A DNA stretch of 64,000 nucleotides from Chlorella sorokiniana (GCA_025917655.1 CP084616.1:1488001-1552000); one strand, 5' to 3'. Positions 11,561 to 28,000 are shown, numbered from the stretch's first letter. Notes: generated from the letters alone by a model not told the origin. Program-made: numbers and translations.

Positions 11561-11929
11561 CGCAACGCTCGCAGTCCCTCTTCGGCCGCCGTGTTGTCAT
11601 TGAATGATCAACATGACTGTATTTAGCATCGCACAGCAGCACATCGATTGAGGCTTCGTCTTGCGACGACATGCGTCCGCTGGCACTGATATCGCCCTTA
11701 TTGTCCCTTGCTGTGCGCTAACATGAAGCACGAGATTCAACAACAAAGCTTAAGGACTGCAAGGACATGCGGCACCCAGAATTGACAAGGACAATTGCAA
11801 CAGCGATGCGGTGCCGGGCCGCCCCAGGGGGATCGAATGGAAACCATCAAGAACATCAGTGCCAGCAGTGCAAAAGCCGCCGCTTCAATCGAGAGCTAAA
11901 TAAGGATGCTGCACGAACGGTGCACAGGA
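11561..11929. other. Spacer between two leftward genes
   Basis: This holds the 5' flank of the DTW-domain gene and the 3' end of the kinase-like gene. Nothing coding is supported. Confidence 0.4.
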
Positions 11930-14900
11930 TCAAGGCGCCAGCAGCGGCTTCAGCAGGCTCAGTCGCTCGGCCTGCGAGCGGCCTTTGCCTTGCGCCTGCC
12001 ACGCCTCAAGCGCGGCATCGACAAACGCATTCCAACGCTGGCATGCTGCAGCGTCGCCAGCGAGCGCCAGCCACTCCGTACGGCTGAACTGCAGGGAGCG
12101 GCCGGCCTTTGCGAAGCTGAGGCAGCAGCTGGCGCCCAGGCGCAGGCACACCTCGGTGGAGCGAGTGCCCTTGCAGGCGATCGCAGCGTGCAGTGTGTCT
12201 GCCAGCATTGCAGCCACGGCATGGCGCGGACCGATTATCTGCGGCTGGACCGCGGGTGGCGCTTCGTCGCCGTACAGGTGCTTCACCCGCAACCGGCTGC
12301 CCAGCACTACCATGTCGTCCTCCGCATCGCCGGCTAAGGCAGGGCGGGCTGCCTGCACAGGTTTGGCTGCTGCCGCTGGTCTGACCTTCTTAGCGGCCAC
12401 GGGCTTTCCAGCCTCGCCTGCCTTGCGTTTGCTGTTGGAGGGCGGCTGGTTCTCGCTGTCATGTCCCCTTGCCCGGGGCGGGGTTGTGGCTGCGGGGCAG
12501 GCTTTATCTGTGGCTGGATGTGACGCTGCGGAGCGGCCACAGTGTCCCCCTCGGTAGCGCTAAGGAAGGCAGCCTCTGCCTCCCCCGCGCCGCCAGCTTC
12601 TCGCCCCAGGCAGTTCTGCACGGGACGGACCTCTTGCTTGCATGCAGCTTTGCCCGCTGCCCCCGCAGCCTGCTGCCGGCTGCCCCTGCCGCCGCTGCCG
12701 CTGCTGCGTGCTCTGCTGCCGTCTGTGCTTCCAGGCGGGCAGCCTCTTCCGCCCTCTGCTCGGCCAGCATCTCCTTTACCTGCATGGAGACAGCGTGACT
12801 GTGCATCTTTAGCATCAACGTAGAGCTCTAGCAAAACCTGCAACAAACAAACAGGAGCACTTGCTCACCCGGGGCAGAACAAATGCATGCAGGTGTTCTC
12901 CAGCAAAGAAGCCGCCCTGTTCTGCCAGAGCAACAATGCACTCATCCTCCTGCAGAAACACCGGGCTTGCATGTGCGCAGCAAGGGTAGTGCAGGCTTGT
13001 ATGGGTGCCGCTAAGCCTAAGCAGGATGCACTGCGAAGCCCTGCTCGCTGCCAACCTGGGTGTGGAGATCGAGTTCACGCAGCCCATCGAGCGGCGGCAG
13101 GCGCGCCAGCTCGACTAGGCGCAGGTACAGGCGGGCCATGGCATCCACTTGGGCGCCATCCTGCCAGAACATACCGCTGCTGCCAGCAAGCTGCACGCGG
13201 GACGAGACAGACTGGAATGATGGCAAGTGGGAGAAAATAAGTTGTGCCAGCGGCTGCGGCTTGCATGCTGGGGTATTATTGGAGAACAGCAGGCCACCTC
13301 CCAGGCGCGGGGGGCAGGCGCTGACCTGGCGAGCGCGGCAGATGTTGCCCCATGCGCCCAGCACCTCGGCGGCCTGGCCCGGCTGCAGGCGCAACTGCTC
13401 CTCGACATCCTCATACAGGTGGTCCCACGTCATTTGCAGCCCAATCATGACGCCAAACACCAGCAGCTGGGGGGGGCCGGGGGCGGGGGGGGGGGGGCGG
13501 CGGCTGACAGGGGGCACACGCTAGATCTTTGCGAGCCGCTGTCATCCAGCCGGCAAAGCGCAGGGCGCAAGCAAGCATGTGGGTGTGCTTGCCGCGCCTG
13601 TTGATCGGGGTCGCCTGTTGTGCCTGGCCCGGCCAGCATGGCCACGGCAGTGCTCCGCACTTCAGCATCCTCTGCATCCAGGGTGTCCCTGGTGGCATAG
13701 GGGACTCGCAGGTTGTTGTGCATGAGCAGCACCCGCAGCAGGGTCTTGCCCATCTGCGTGCACGAGCAGCATTCGGGGACAGGTGCCGCGGGGTATGAGC
13801 GATACATGCGAGGCGTGTGAGGGGAGCGTCACCAGCGCCTGCGCTGCACCACCAGCAGCGCATTCGGCCAGGCGTGGAGCAAGCGCTGCTGCGCTTGACC
13901 TGGTACGTGTCGTAGTTGTGCTCGCCGCGGTCGGGCCCGTAGCTGGCCTTATGCAGGTACAGCTGGCGGATCCTGCATGACCTGCGTGCTGGACGGCTAT
14001 CAGGCGGGCCCGCTTCAACTCGAAAGCGAGCACAGCACTGCCGCTAGACTGGCAGCGGACGCCTCCCATCACGCAACGACACAGCTGCTTCTGAGGTTTG
14101 CGGACAACATGGCATCTCACCTGTAGGGAAGGAAGCCGGGAGTTCCCACCCAGTATTTGCCAGGGCGCGTGAGCTGCTGCCACTGCGCGCCGTTGAGGTC
14201 CCCAATCTTGAGCATGGGGAGAGCGCCCTCCCTCGCAGGCATATGCACCTGCAGCAGCGACCATTTCAGGTTTTAGGCCTCAAACTGAACCGCATGTACC
14301 CAAGAGAAGTCTCTGTGGATACAGAGCTCACCATGATGTTGTTGAGGTTCAAGTCTTGGTGGCAGAGGCCCAGCTGGGCCATCCTGTCCAACTGCATTGT
14401 GCAGGGATCGGCGTGAATGGGACCCTGTGCATGCTGCTGGATGGGATTCCACTCCGCTTAGACACCGCTGCCCCGGCAATCATGCACCCTCACTGCAACC
14501 CACCTGCTGCATGAGCGCTGCAAACTCGGCGGCGATGTGGTGAATGGGCCACAGTGAGGCCTTCTGCGGCGGCGAGAGCCTGCCCAGAAAGTTGGTCAAG
14601 CTTGTCTCGCTGCAAAACTCCTCCACCAGCCCAACCACCTGCGTAGAAACCAACTATTGATTGTTGGGCAGGAGACCCTTGTGGGAGAGTCAATAGCATG
14701 GAGTAGTTGGTGCCTGGCGGCAGTGCATATCACCTCCATTTGGCGGGGCAGCTGCGGGGACTGAGAGTCTGTTGGTTGAAGCGGCACAAGCATGCTGCCT
14801 TTAAAGGTGTGGAACAGGCGCACAACACGGGGCTCCCCCTCCAGCAGCAAATGAGCGTTGATCTCACGATTCCTGCAAAACATGTGACGACAAGACGGGC

Positions 14901-15350
14901 GTTGGCAGGCGCACGTGCTTCCTTTGGGGGTCTGTTCCCTACCCTGCCCTTACCAGTGGCGCTCCAGTGCATACTGGCTGTAACGATGTTGCTGCTCGGG
15001 AAGTCCCTCATCGAAGCCAGCACTACACACCTTGATTACCTGCACATTGGTGGCGAGTGCACAGGTCAGCAAGGGGAACCAGAAACCCTGGCCCGCGATG
15101 GTTGCTGAAGGTGACAGGCAGCGGTGCCAGGCAGTGCTGATCTGCTCACCACAGGGAGGCCATGAGCGGGTGAGTTCATGATGCTGAAGCATGGCACAGT
15201 CCACACGCTGCAGAAGGAGCCGCTACCAATCCAGCGGGCGCCCTGCAGGATGCCCTCGATATGGGCAACGGCGACCGACGCCACCCGCCTGTCCTTCAGT
15301 TGCGGGTGCCGATGTGTCGGCTCTTCAAGAGTTAGCAGCGACTGCTGCAT
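11930..15350 (-). CDS. Atypical protein kinase with long C-terminal extension
   Basis: Kinase landmarks appear in order along the minus strand. They are a glycine-rich loop GARWIGSGSFCSVW (about 15210-15250), a beta-3 lysine in NVQVIKVCSAG (near 15010-15040), an alpha-C segment REINAHLLLEGEPRVVRLF (14805-14870), and VGLVEEFCSETSL (about 14600-14640). The catalytic loop LCHQDLNLNNIMV (about 14330-14380) has Asp and Asn in place, and KIGDLNGAQW (near 14190-14220) stands where DFG is expected. Then come GTPGFLPYR and RIRQLYLHKASYGPDRGEHN (13930-13980), consistent with the activation segment. The C-terminal part is not recognised: LRVLLMHNNLRVPYATRDTL (13690-13740), a region at 13020-13450, an Ala/Glu/Gln-rich helix at 12680-12790, and a final exon ending at 11930. 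The Met at 15350 is the first in frame. Frames change between the late exons, so the end of the gene, or a second gene there, is uncertain. Confidence 0.7.
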
Positions 15351-15954
15351 TGCATGCCCTCATGCACGCGTCGCCACAGGCTCGCGGCGGCTCAAGCGAC
15401 CTTCATCGCTCGGTCAGCCGCCAAAAACAAGCGTCCAAGATGTTTCCAACTAATATAATGATCGAATGGATGACATTGAAATGCACGCGGGGAAGCAGAT
15501 TCCCATGTTGTGGAGTCGGCCCTCCCTGCCAGCCTGGCGCCGCCGCTCGCTGTGGATAGTCAGCATGCTTTTCATGGCCGGTGCTGCGTTGAAAGCTTAC
15601 GTAAAAGAGCCAGGGATCCTCCATTCACATGTCTATCCGTCTACTGTAGCACCAAGAGCCTGCCTTGGGCTGTCCACCTCTGCCTGACTGCCTCGTGGGC
15701 TGCCTTGGGCAGCGCGCCCAGCGCCCCAGCAGGCTGCCTGGGTTCTATCACCCAGCAGGCCCCCTTAAAAAGGCGGGGCTGCACGGGTTTCACTCGCCTC
15801 CGTCGTTTTGTTGGAGCTAGTGCCTGCTGCACCCAACGAGCAGTGCCTGCCCTCTGCTGCTGGCCACCCACCCCCTCCGTCCCCCACCTGGGTGCTGGTA
15901 CCTTGTGCCAATTTCACCCCTTTTCCCTCACATTCACCTTACCAGCAGCAGAGA
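15351..15954. other. Divergent promoter region
   Basis: The spacer lies between the start of the leftward kinase gene and a rightward secreted-protein gene. A TATA-like TTAAAAA sits at about 15765, roughly 190 nt upstream of the ATG at 15955. No coding feature is supported. Confidence 0.4.
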
Positions 15955-16203
15955 ATGGCCCGCTTGAGCAGCAACGCACTGGCGCTTGTCGCCATGGCCG
16001 TCGCCTTCCTTGCCACAGCCACAGCTGTCGACGCTCGCCGCCTGCAAGCAGACGCTGCATTTGCCGTGCCCAAGCTGAACGGGGCACTGGTCGACTTGGC
16101 GGCTTCTTGGCTTTCTGGCAGCAGCTCGGCGCACCAGCATGTGCAGGCAGCCCTGCAGCAGCACCTGCAGCAGGACGTGTACTGGAGGCACTTTGAGCTC
16201 TGA
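15955..16203 (+). CDS. Small secreted protein, unknown function
   Basis: This is a single-exon frame of 82 aa. It starts MARLSSNALALVAMAVAFLA, a textbook signal peptide with a basic n-region and a hydrophobic core, and an AxA-type cleavage site follows (ATAVDARR). The mature part is about 55 residues, with one predicted amphipathic helix rich in Ala, Gln and His (HQHVQAALQQHLQQDVYW) and no cysteines. I know no family for it. It could be an extracellular or vacuolar peptide, or the N-terminal exon of a longer gene, although no donor is evident before the TGA. The unusually regular codon use and clear signal peptide argue that it is real. Confidence 0.6.
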   Translation: MARLSSNALALVAMAVAFLATATAVDARRLQADAAFAVPKLNGALVDLAASWLSGSSSAHQHVQAALQQHLQQDVYWRHFEL

Positions 16204-19802
<3,599 letters not shown>

Positions 19803-20352
19803 GATGTCTGCTTCCACTCCGGAGAAAAGAAGGACGATGCGGGGGCCAGCGAGCCACTTGAGCCAGCCTGCCTGTGGGGCTGCCAGGGTCATCATTATCC
19901 CCACCTCCTCCCCCTTCTGCACTGGCGCTCAACGGGAGCTTCATGCCGGCATCTGCAGGCTTTCAAAAAATTGTAGAGCACCTGAGAAGCGATCTGTGGA
20001 ACCCCGGCGAGCTGCGCGGCTCCCCAGGGCCCTCCCGCCGCTCCTGCCGCCCAAGGTGCTGCCGCCGCAAAGGGTCTGCCCCTGCCTGCAGCAGCATCCG
20101 TCCAGCCCGTGCACCAGCGCGTGCAGAGCACGTCAAAAGCTTTGTGGAGGCAAGATGTGCATGCTCAGAGAGGTTTGTGGATAGAATGGTAAGGGAACAG
20201 GCTGTGAACAGCCACAGGAATCCAGCCTGTTCGTTTTCGGGTACTTTGTTACACAGACGAACAAGTTCACTCCAGAAGTGTGACCCTGCGCTCTCATAAG
20301 CAGTGTGCCAGCCGCTAGCCTCCACGCTGCCTCGCTGGCTTGGGAAACCTGC
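19803..20352. other. Spacer: GapA promoter and D-lactate dehydrogenase 3' flank
   Basis: Two leftward genes are separated here. A minus-strand TGTAA (ttaca on plus, near 20249) could serve the D-lactate dehydrogenase gene. No coding feature is supported. Confidence 0.45.
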
Positions 20353-23300
20353 CTATGGGCAAGGTGCCAGCGGCTGCTTACCATCGTCGGCTGCTGCCCA
20401 CGCTGCTGGGTCACTGCCCAGCTTGCCCGGGTTCATGATGTTGAACGGGTCCAGCGCTTGCTTGATGGCATGCATTGTCTGCGGCAGGAAGGTGGCACGA
20501 GGCACGTGTATCGATCCAGACAGCCAGACTTGTCCAGCGATCACGCCAGCGGCTGCGTACGGCCTGGCCCTGCTGCCCCTCCCCATGTCGCCGCTGCTGG
20601 CAACCCGACCTGCCGCACCTGCAATGCCGCAGCGCCGTGCTCCCGCTCCAAGTGGCACAGCTTGCCGTGGCCAATGCCGTGCTCGCCTGTGCAGGTGCCG
20701 CCCGCATCCTGAGGGCGCCAGGCAGTGCGCGGCCCACAGTCTGTGTGTCGCTCTCGGGCCGGGCATCCAAGAAATGCAGCAGCACAGCAGCCAACCAACA
20801 AGCAGTTCACGTCGGGTGAGGCGGCGCCCGCCCTGCATACGTGCTGCGTTGCCCCGCTACCTGCCCTCCCCCTCTCCCCGTACCGCACACATCCACCGCT
20901 CACACGGCTCACCCTCAGCCTCCCCTGCCCCCTTGCCTGCGCTATGTGCACCATCTCGTCCACCACCTGCTGCGCCCGCTCCATCTCCTCCCGGCTGGCG
21001 CGGTCCACGATGAGCAGCATGTGGAAGCTGCGGGGAAGCAGGGCGGGCGGGCGGGATCAGGAAGCGGCCAGGGGGCGGGTGCGGGAGGGGCCGCCAGCTG
21101 GGAGTCTGGGCGTGTGGGCTTGCACCCCCATGGCCGCTCTCCCTGCCGGCAGCTCCTGTGCCCAGCCTTGATGTCCTTCTTAACCCTTTAATTCTCGCAA
21201 TACATCGACACTCCCCTCTCACTTGCCGTCGCCAACATGCCCCACAAGGGGCGCCAGCAGGCCGTGCCGCCGGCACAAGCGCTGCGCTGCCAGCACCGTC
21301 TCCGTCAGCGCTGACAGCGGCACGCACAGGTCTGTGGGGAAACCGCTGCAGCCTGCGTCAGGCAGAGAAGGGGAGGGCAGGAGAGGCGGGCTGATCAGGC
21401 ACATCAGCGGGCGACCAGCGTGGGCATGGGGCAGAAACGCAAGCAGAGGGCGTGAGGGGCAGGAGGGGTGCCCCTGCCGCGGGAAGAGAAGGCGCCGCCT
21501 GCCTGGCCTTAGCGCCTTGGCCGCGTAGTAAGCCGAGTGGCGGGCTGCCCAGAGCCGCTTGCGGTCCTCCTCCTTTTCTGGAGGTGCGCAGGTACGGGAG
21601 GCATGTGCAGGTTGGCTGCTGCCCTCGTGTGGGGCGTGCCACCAAACAGCAGCACATCAACCTTCACCAGGCAGGCGGGCGCCCTGCCCAGCCCCCGCAC
21701 ACCTCCCCACCTGCCCAATCGAAGCCGCTGCCCCCGAGGTCTTGCGCGATGGCGCCCGCTGCAGCCGCTGCCTCGGCCACTGCTGCCGGGCTGCCATGGA
21801 ATTCGAAGAACAGGTGGGGCTTGACCTCCAGGCTTGTGCCGCTGAACCTGTTGATGGCGTCAACCTGGACGGGAACCAACGCGCCCGCGTGTACCAGATG
21901 TGTCTTCTCGAGCAGCTTTTCCGCAGCAGCGAGGCAGGGAGAGGAGCGGCAGACCGCGTGCGCCCAGAGGAGCGCAAGGCAGCGAAGAAGGAGAGAGGAG
22001 CACGAGCGGAAGACGGAGCCACATGGCAGTGTCAGCGCCAGCGAGACGGGGCGTCGGGGGCAGCCCACAAGCACCTGCAGCTCATCCAGCAGCTCGATGC
22101 GGGCCACCGGCACGCCGCTCTGCATCACCAGAGTCGCTGTCTCAACGGCGCCCTGCGCTGGGCGGGCAGGAGGGGCAGTGAACGCTTTGTCAGAGCCCTG
22201 TGTCAGGCGTGTGAGAAAGGCCGGGACAGGACCAGGCATTCCCAAACGTGGTTGCACCAGCGGGCTGACCTCTGGCTGCAACAGTCAGCGCAGGATGCGC
22301 GTGGCATCCTACTGCATTGCACTCTTCATCAGCGTCACCACGGTTTGTCCCGCCACCCGGCAGAGCAGGCCGCTTGCGAGGCGCACAACACGCACCCGCA
22401 GGTCAGTGAAGGCGCAGACGGCGGCGGCGGCGGCCTCCGGCTGGCCGTGCAGGCGCAGCGCAACCTCGGTGATGACCCCCAGCGTGCCCTCGCTGCCCAC
22501 CAGCAGCGCAGTCAGGTCGTAGCCGGCGGACGACTTGCGCACGCAGCGGCCTGAGGTTGCGGTTTCGGGGGAAGGGGGCGACGCAGATGATGGGTGACGC
22601 AGGAAGAAGCAGGGGGGGGGCGCACATGACGAGTGATGCAGGGGGAATCTGGAAGCAGGGTGAACAGCCTGCCAGCCAGGGACGAGCGGAACCGAACCAC
22701 AAGGTGCCATCTGCATCCCGCAGCCGGGCAGCCGCTGGACAGGCCCCCCAGTGGCCCACCTGTGCGTATGATGTCGCCGCTGGGCAGCACCACTGTCAGC
22801 GCCCGCACGTTGTCCCGCATGGTACCGTACCGCACGGCGTTTGTCCCAGATGCCCTGCAGCAACAAAGCAAGCCCTGCTCAATGGGCATCGATGACGGGC
22901 GCCACGGCGGCGCAGCGCAAATGGGATGCAGCCAAACTGGACAGGCGGCAGCGCCACTGGCAGCTCAACCCACGCGGGTCCACCTGGTGGCCGCCATGCC
23001 GCCCAGCGTGGCATCCGCCCGGGGTCCACCTGCAGGGGCCACCGCCCGCTCACTCAACGCCCAGCTGCGTCAAGCTTACGCCTCGACTCGCGCTGCTGAT
23101 GCAGCTCAGGTCCCAGGTGGACTGGTGCTGCTACAATGCGTGCGCCAGGTGCCAGCGACTGCCAGCCTTGCAGGGCCGTGCAGGGTGGCCGGCAGGCCGA
23201 CTGCACGGCGGGCGATGGCTCACCGGGAAGAAGAGCCCCGTGTCGTGGAGGTGCCGTGCCAGCTGCAGCCGCGTCACGCCCGCCTGCACCCGGCAATCCA

Positions 23301-23830
23301 TGTCGTCTGCGTTCACCTGCGGCCGCAAGCACGCCAGCAGGCCACAGAAAGTCGGGCTCTGTGCCTGCCCAAGCAGGAACCTGTGAGCCCCCTTGCAGCA
23401 GGCAGGCTGTGCGTGCCCGCTCGCCCTTGCCAGGCAGTACCTCCAGTATCTGATTCATGCGGGACATGTCCAGGCACAGGCCGCCATGCAGAGCTGCCAC
23501 ATGCCCCTCCAGGCTGGTCCCCACGCCAAAAGGAATGACGGGTGTGCGGGTGGCGGCCGCCAGCCTCACTATCGCCGCCACCTCCTCGTTTGTTTCAGGG
23601 AACAGCACTGCCTGCATATGTTGTGCAGGCATTACGGAGGCCTGGGCTTTCCTTCCAGCACCATCGCTGGCAGCTACGGCCAAGCGAGCACAGTTTGCCG
23701 CTGCGACGCGATTAGCAGCGCCCAACCTGCGGCTCCACAGCGCGGTGTATCCCCTCGTCCTGCCCATGCTGCTCCAGCACGGCAGGAGCCGTGGTCATGC
23801 GATCTCCCAAAATTGTCCTCAGTTCAGCCT
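20353..23830 (-). CDS. DLD: D-lactate dehydrogenase (cytochrome), FAD-linked, probably mitochondrial
   Basis: The enzyme oxidises D-lactate and passes electrons to cytochrome c. It belongs to the FAD-binding PCMH/vanillyl-alcohol-oxidase fold. Family strings are in order along the minus strand: [17 protein letters not shown] (about 23740-23790), [20 protein letters not shown] (from about 23620), [20 protein letters not shown] (FAD site), [17 protein letters not shown] (near 23300), [18 protein letters not shown] (22800-22860), [20 protein letters not shown] (22470-22545), [10 protein letters not shown] (22090), HLFFEFHGS (21800), [18 protein letters not shown] (21290-21340), [14 protein letters not shown] (20655-20700, the conserved GEHG-IG motif) and [16 protein letters not shown] (20420-20460). 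About 12 exons are implied. The first exon is not fixed: an Arg-rich stretch near 23830-23940 could be the mitochondrial presequence. The stop at 20353 is the first in the last frame. Confidence 0.88.
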
Positions 23831-23940
23831 GTTGGGTTGGAGGCAGGTTCAAGGGCCTTCGGAATGGGCGCAGCTGTGCCACTAGCAGTGCGGCAGGGCG
23901 GCGCCAGCGGAGGCGGCGGCGACACCGCAGCGTCCCCCGA

Positions 23941-25005
23941 CACCTCTAGTGCAGGCTGTAAAGTTTTAATCGAGCGCCATAGCTTCGATTTGTCAGCGGT
24001 GTGCCGTGTTAGCCCCCACATCGGACGGGGCGAACCGGGAAGCCTGGCCCAAGCGCTAAAAGGCTGTGCTCCAGATCATGATTCTAACAAATAGCATTGC
24101 AATCGCTGTAAGGAATGCTTGAGCGCCCTGTCCCCCCTCAATCAGTGGATCACTTCCTGTCCCGCCTGCAGTGTTGGCGCAAGCATGCGGGTGGCGCGGA
24201 AGATGCGGTCCTGCTGCTGATTCAAGCCTCTTGCAAGGTTCCAATTTCATTTAACTCTATAAGCAGACTTCCTCAGGAAAATGGTGTAGAGTCCTTTGCG
24301 ATGGGACATCTGCGCTGAGAACACTGCGTCTGCATGCATCATGTGCGGGGCGGACTTGCAAGCAGCCAGCACTTGTGCGTTGAATGCAAACGTCAGATGC
24401 CGGGAAGGGAGTATGCTGCTGAGCTGCCTTGCAGAGCAAAGAACACCATCGGTGCATCTCATCTGAAAAATCACAGCGGTTTAGGGGTTGCAACAGGTCT
24501 GCTTGTGAGCACTGTAAGCCTAATTTCCAGCTTTTCAAGGGTGGAGAACAGTACTTGTTCACCGGGCACGCGCTGAGCAAGGCTGACCTCCTGCCCACCC
24601 TCCTGGATGTCACACGCCCCCACGGCAGCCGTGGCGTAGGGAGTCGAACGACAGCGGCGCCACAGCCGGCATGCAAACCGACCCTCATGTACAGCTGTAA
24701 AGGCGCCCAATCATCCTATGCATCCCAATCGGGCATTCACTTCGTATGGCAGGCCCAGCTTTTGAAGCCAAACAGGTTTGGCCTTTTCAGGGCAACCTTG
24801 CCCTTAATGGCTCGCCCAATTCAACTTATTGAACTGAAACGAAGCGAACAAACAACAAGGACAATGTACAAGGCGCCAATGGGCCGCAAGACGGGCGGCA
24901 CTTCCAGGGTCGCGGGTGCCAGGGCGCCAAGACGGGCTCCTCCGTCTGCCTCTGTCCTTTAACACCTGGTTAGTTCCAGGACAGCGGAGGCACTTCCTGG
25001 TCACC
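23941..25005. other. Intergenic region upstream of RPL5
   Basis: The region holds the 5' flanks of the leftward D-lactate dehydrogenase gene and the rightward RPL5 gene. Parts (24050-24500) are less GC-rich than the surroundings. No gene is supported. Confidence 0.45.
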
Positions 25006-28000
25006 ATGGCGCGTGAGTAGCAGCGGCTGGGCCGCATGACGCCGGCCTGCATGTGATGGCTGTCGCCCGGCGTGCCGTCGGGGTTCCAGCTAACGCACCC
25101 TGACCATCCATTCCCCGTGCAGTGACCAAGGTGCAGAAGGGCTCAGCCTGTAAGTAAAGCCGGCCGGCTTGCAAGCGTTTGCGTGGCCCCTGGGCACATG
25201 AATGAATGTATCGAATGCTGACGGATGCCTGTTGTTGCTGTGCAGACTTCTCTCGCTACCAGGTGCGGCTCTGCGTCCAAGCTCAGCAGGGGCACGGCGG
25301 TGCCAGCAGCAGTGTCTTGTAGCCCTTGCAGCAGAACCGCCAATCGCACAAGGAATATTGGGAGGGAAGGCAGTCGGCGACGGCCTGCATGCAGCTTGAC
25401 GCGGGCGGCGGCGGCAGTGGCCAGCCAGGGCTGGCACCCTGTTGTCAGCGCTGCAGCTCGAAGCAGCAGGCTGGATGGGGCCAGCTATGGGGAACACAGG
25501 AAATCGCAGGGATCGATGCCGGTTTGGCGTGCACACCTCAGCCCCCAGCTCGGCTCGACCATTGAGCAGCTGGGCAGGGCTCGCCGCGCAGGGCTGCTCC
25601 TTGTGCGGCGCCCCCATGCTGCTGCCTGCCTCCTTTCCTGCGTGACCGCAGGTGAAGTACAAGCGGCGGCGCGCGGGCAAGACCGACTACCGCGCCCGCC
25701 TGCGGCTGTCCACCCAGGACAAGAACAAGTATAACACCCCCAAGTACAGGTGCGCGCCCACCTGTGCATTATTTCCCGGACTTTGCGCCGGACGTGGCTG
25801 GAAGCAGCTGATGTGCACTGTACGCCCAGCACATTACTGGGATGGAGGCTGCAGCGTGTGGAGACCAGCGCCAAGGCGGCAGCCGCGCGGGTCGCAGCAC
25901 TCTGGACGCGCACGCTGTGCAGAGGCAGCAGCAACAGCACCGAAGCAGGAAGCTCGGCAAGCCTGGCGCTGCAGCGCGCAGTCACTGGCTGGCAGCCCGG
26001 ATCAGGCGTTCGCTGCAGCACTCCAGCGCCTTCCGCTGCAGCCTGCGCGGCCCCCGTTCGCAGGCCCCTGACCGGTCTGTTTCCGCCTCCTGCACCGCAG
26101 GCTGGTGGTGCGCTTCACCAACCGCACGGTGGTGTGCCAGGTGGCCTATGCCACCATGGCGGGCGACAAGGTCATCTGCGCCGCCTACAGGTGAACACAC
26201 GGTGCTGGCGTGCCTGCCCGGCGCCTGCTTGCCAGTCTCCAGGCCTACCAGCGGGGGAGAGGGGGTCTCAGCTGGCGACGGGGGGGGAGGAGGAGCCCGG
26301 TTGGCGGCGTCGCTGAGCAAGAGCGTGCGCTGGCAGGATGAGGCAAACAGCCAGGCAGGCTGCCAGGAGCATGCAACGGTGGCAAGCCGCACCACATCAA
26401 TGCATGGGTACATGCGGCGGGTGTCAGCGGGCCAGTCTGGCCGCGGCATCGAGGACCGCGGATTGGCGGGAGCCCAGGAGTGCGCAGCGCTGTGGGAGGC
26501 AGCGGCCGTGGGCTCGCTGTCAGCCACCGCCAGCCTTGCCAGCACATGCCGTGTCAGCATGCCGGCCATGGCGGGCGCCTGGGCAGCAGCAGCTGGGAAA
26601 AGGCAGCCCGCCGGCCAGCCCACGACAGCCCCTGCCCAGCTTTCCAGCTCCTCCCCGCCAGCGCTTGCCTTCCCACCTCAACACCTCCCCCAGTTAGCAT
26701 TGCACCCAACCCGCTGCGCCCCCCCCTCCGCAACCCCCTCCTGCAGCTCCGAGCTGCCGCGCTACGGCCTCAAGGTCGGCCTGACCAACTACGCCGCCGC
26801 CTACTGCACCGGCCTGCTGCTGGCGCGCCGCGTGCTGCAGAAGCTGGGCCTGGACAAGGCATATGAGGTGCGCGTGTGTTTGGGTGTTTGGGTGTTCACC
26901 GGGGCCTGGCTAGCGGCCTCGGCGCGGCTGCCTAAGCTGTCGTCGCTGCACTGGGGTGTGTGTCAAGCGCCCGGCCCCTGAGCTGTCGGCTGCGCTTCCC
27001 GTGCCACAATCCCCGCCCCCTGGCCAGCACCGCCCTGCCACGGCGTGCCGGCCCCGTGCTCACCGCCGTACCGCCCCGTACCATCCCTCTCCGCACCGCA
27101 GGGCAACACCGAGGATGTGGGCGAGGACTACAACGTCGACGCCAACGACGAGGGCCCCCGCCCTTCCAGTGCATCCTGGATGCCGGCCTCAAGCGCACCT
27201 CCACCGGCTCCAAGGTGTTTGCCGCGCTCAAGGGCGCGCTGGACGGCGGCCTCGACATCCCCCACAACGAGAAGCGCTTTGTGGGCTACGACCCCGACTC
27301 CAAGGAGTTTGACCCCGAGGTGGGTTTGACCCGTGCCGCCTGTCCATGCTGCTTGCAAGGAATGGGGGTGTAAAGGCAGGGAGCTCGTGCTGGATCAGGT
27401 GTGGTGAGCTGTGTGCGGTAGGGCGCTCGCGAGCAGGGCGACATGTTTGAAGCGGGGTCGTTGGTACGTGCCGTGGGAAACCGCTGAAAGGGAGGGGGCA
27501 GGCGTAGGGCCCTACGTCTGTCACCGCGTGCGGCAGGACGCTGAGCCGCCGCAAGGGCCAGCTGCTGGCCGGGCGCAGCGCGCTGATCGCTTTGGCGCAG
27601 CCACAGCTCTGCAGAGGGAGACATCAGTGCTGCTCTTTCCCTGCTTCCCCGCTCTCTGCCTCACCGCTCCTCTCACCCCCCTTCCCCGCAGATCCTGCGC
27701 AAGTACATCTATGGCGGCCACGTGGGCGAGTACATGGAGGAGATGCAGGAGGAGGACCCCGAGAAGTACACCGCCCACTTTGCCGCGTACCTGCAGGCGG
27801 GCGTGGAGGCGGATGAGCTGGAGGACCTGTACACCAAGGTGGGCGCCCCCCCCCCGCTTCTGTACCGCTTCTGTTGGGTTGTGTCCCCCCTCCCCCTTTT
27901 TATGTTGGGCTGTGTCCCCCCCCCTTCTGTTGGGTTGTTTCCCCCTTCGTCTGGGTTGTGTGCTGTCTTTGTGGATGTGTGCGTTCCCAGTGAAGCGGGT

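Noticed and set aside
24600-24700. tRNA-like fragment (gggagtcgaacgac)
   Set aside because: The T-loop-like word is not followed or preceded by acceptor or anticodon stems that pair.
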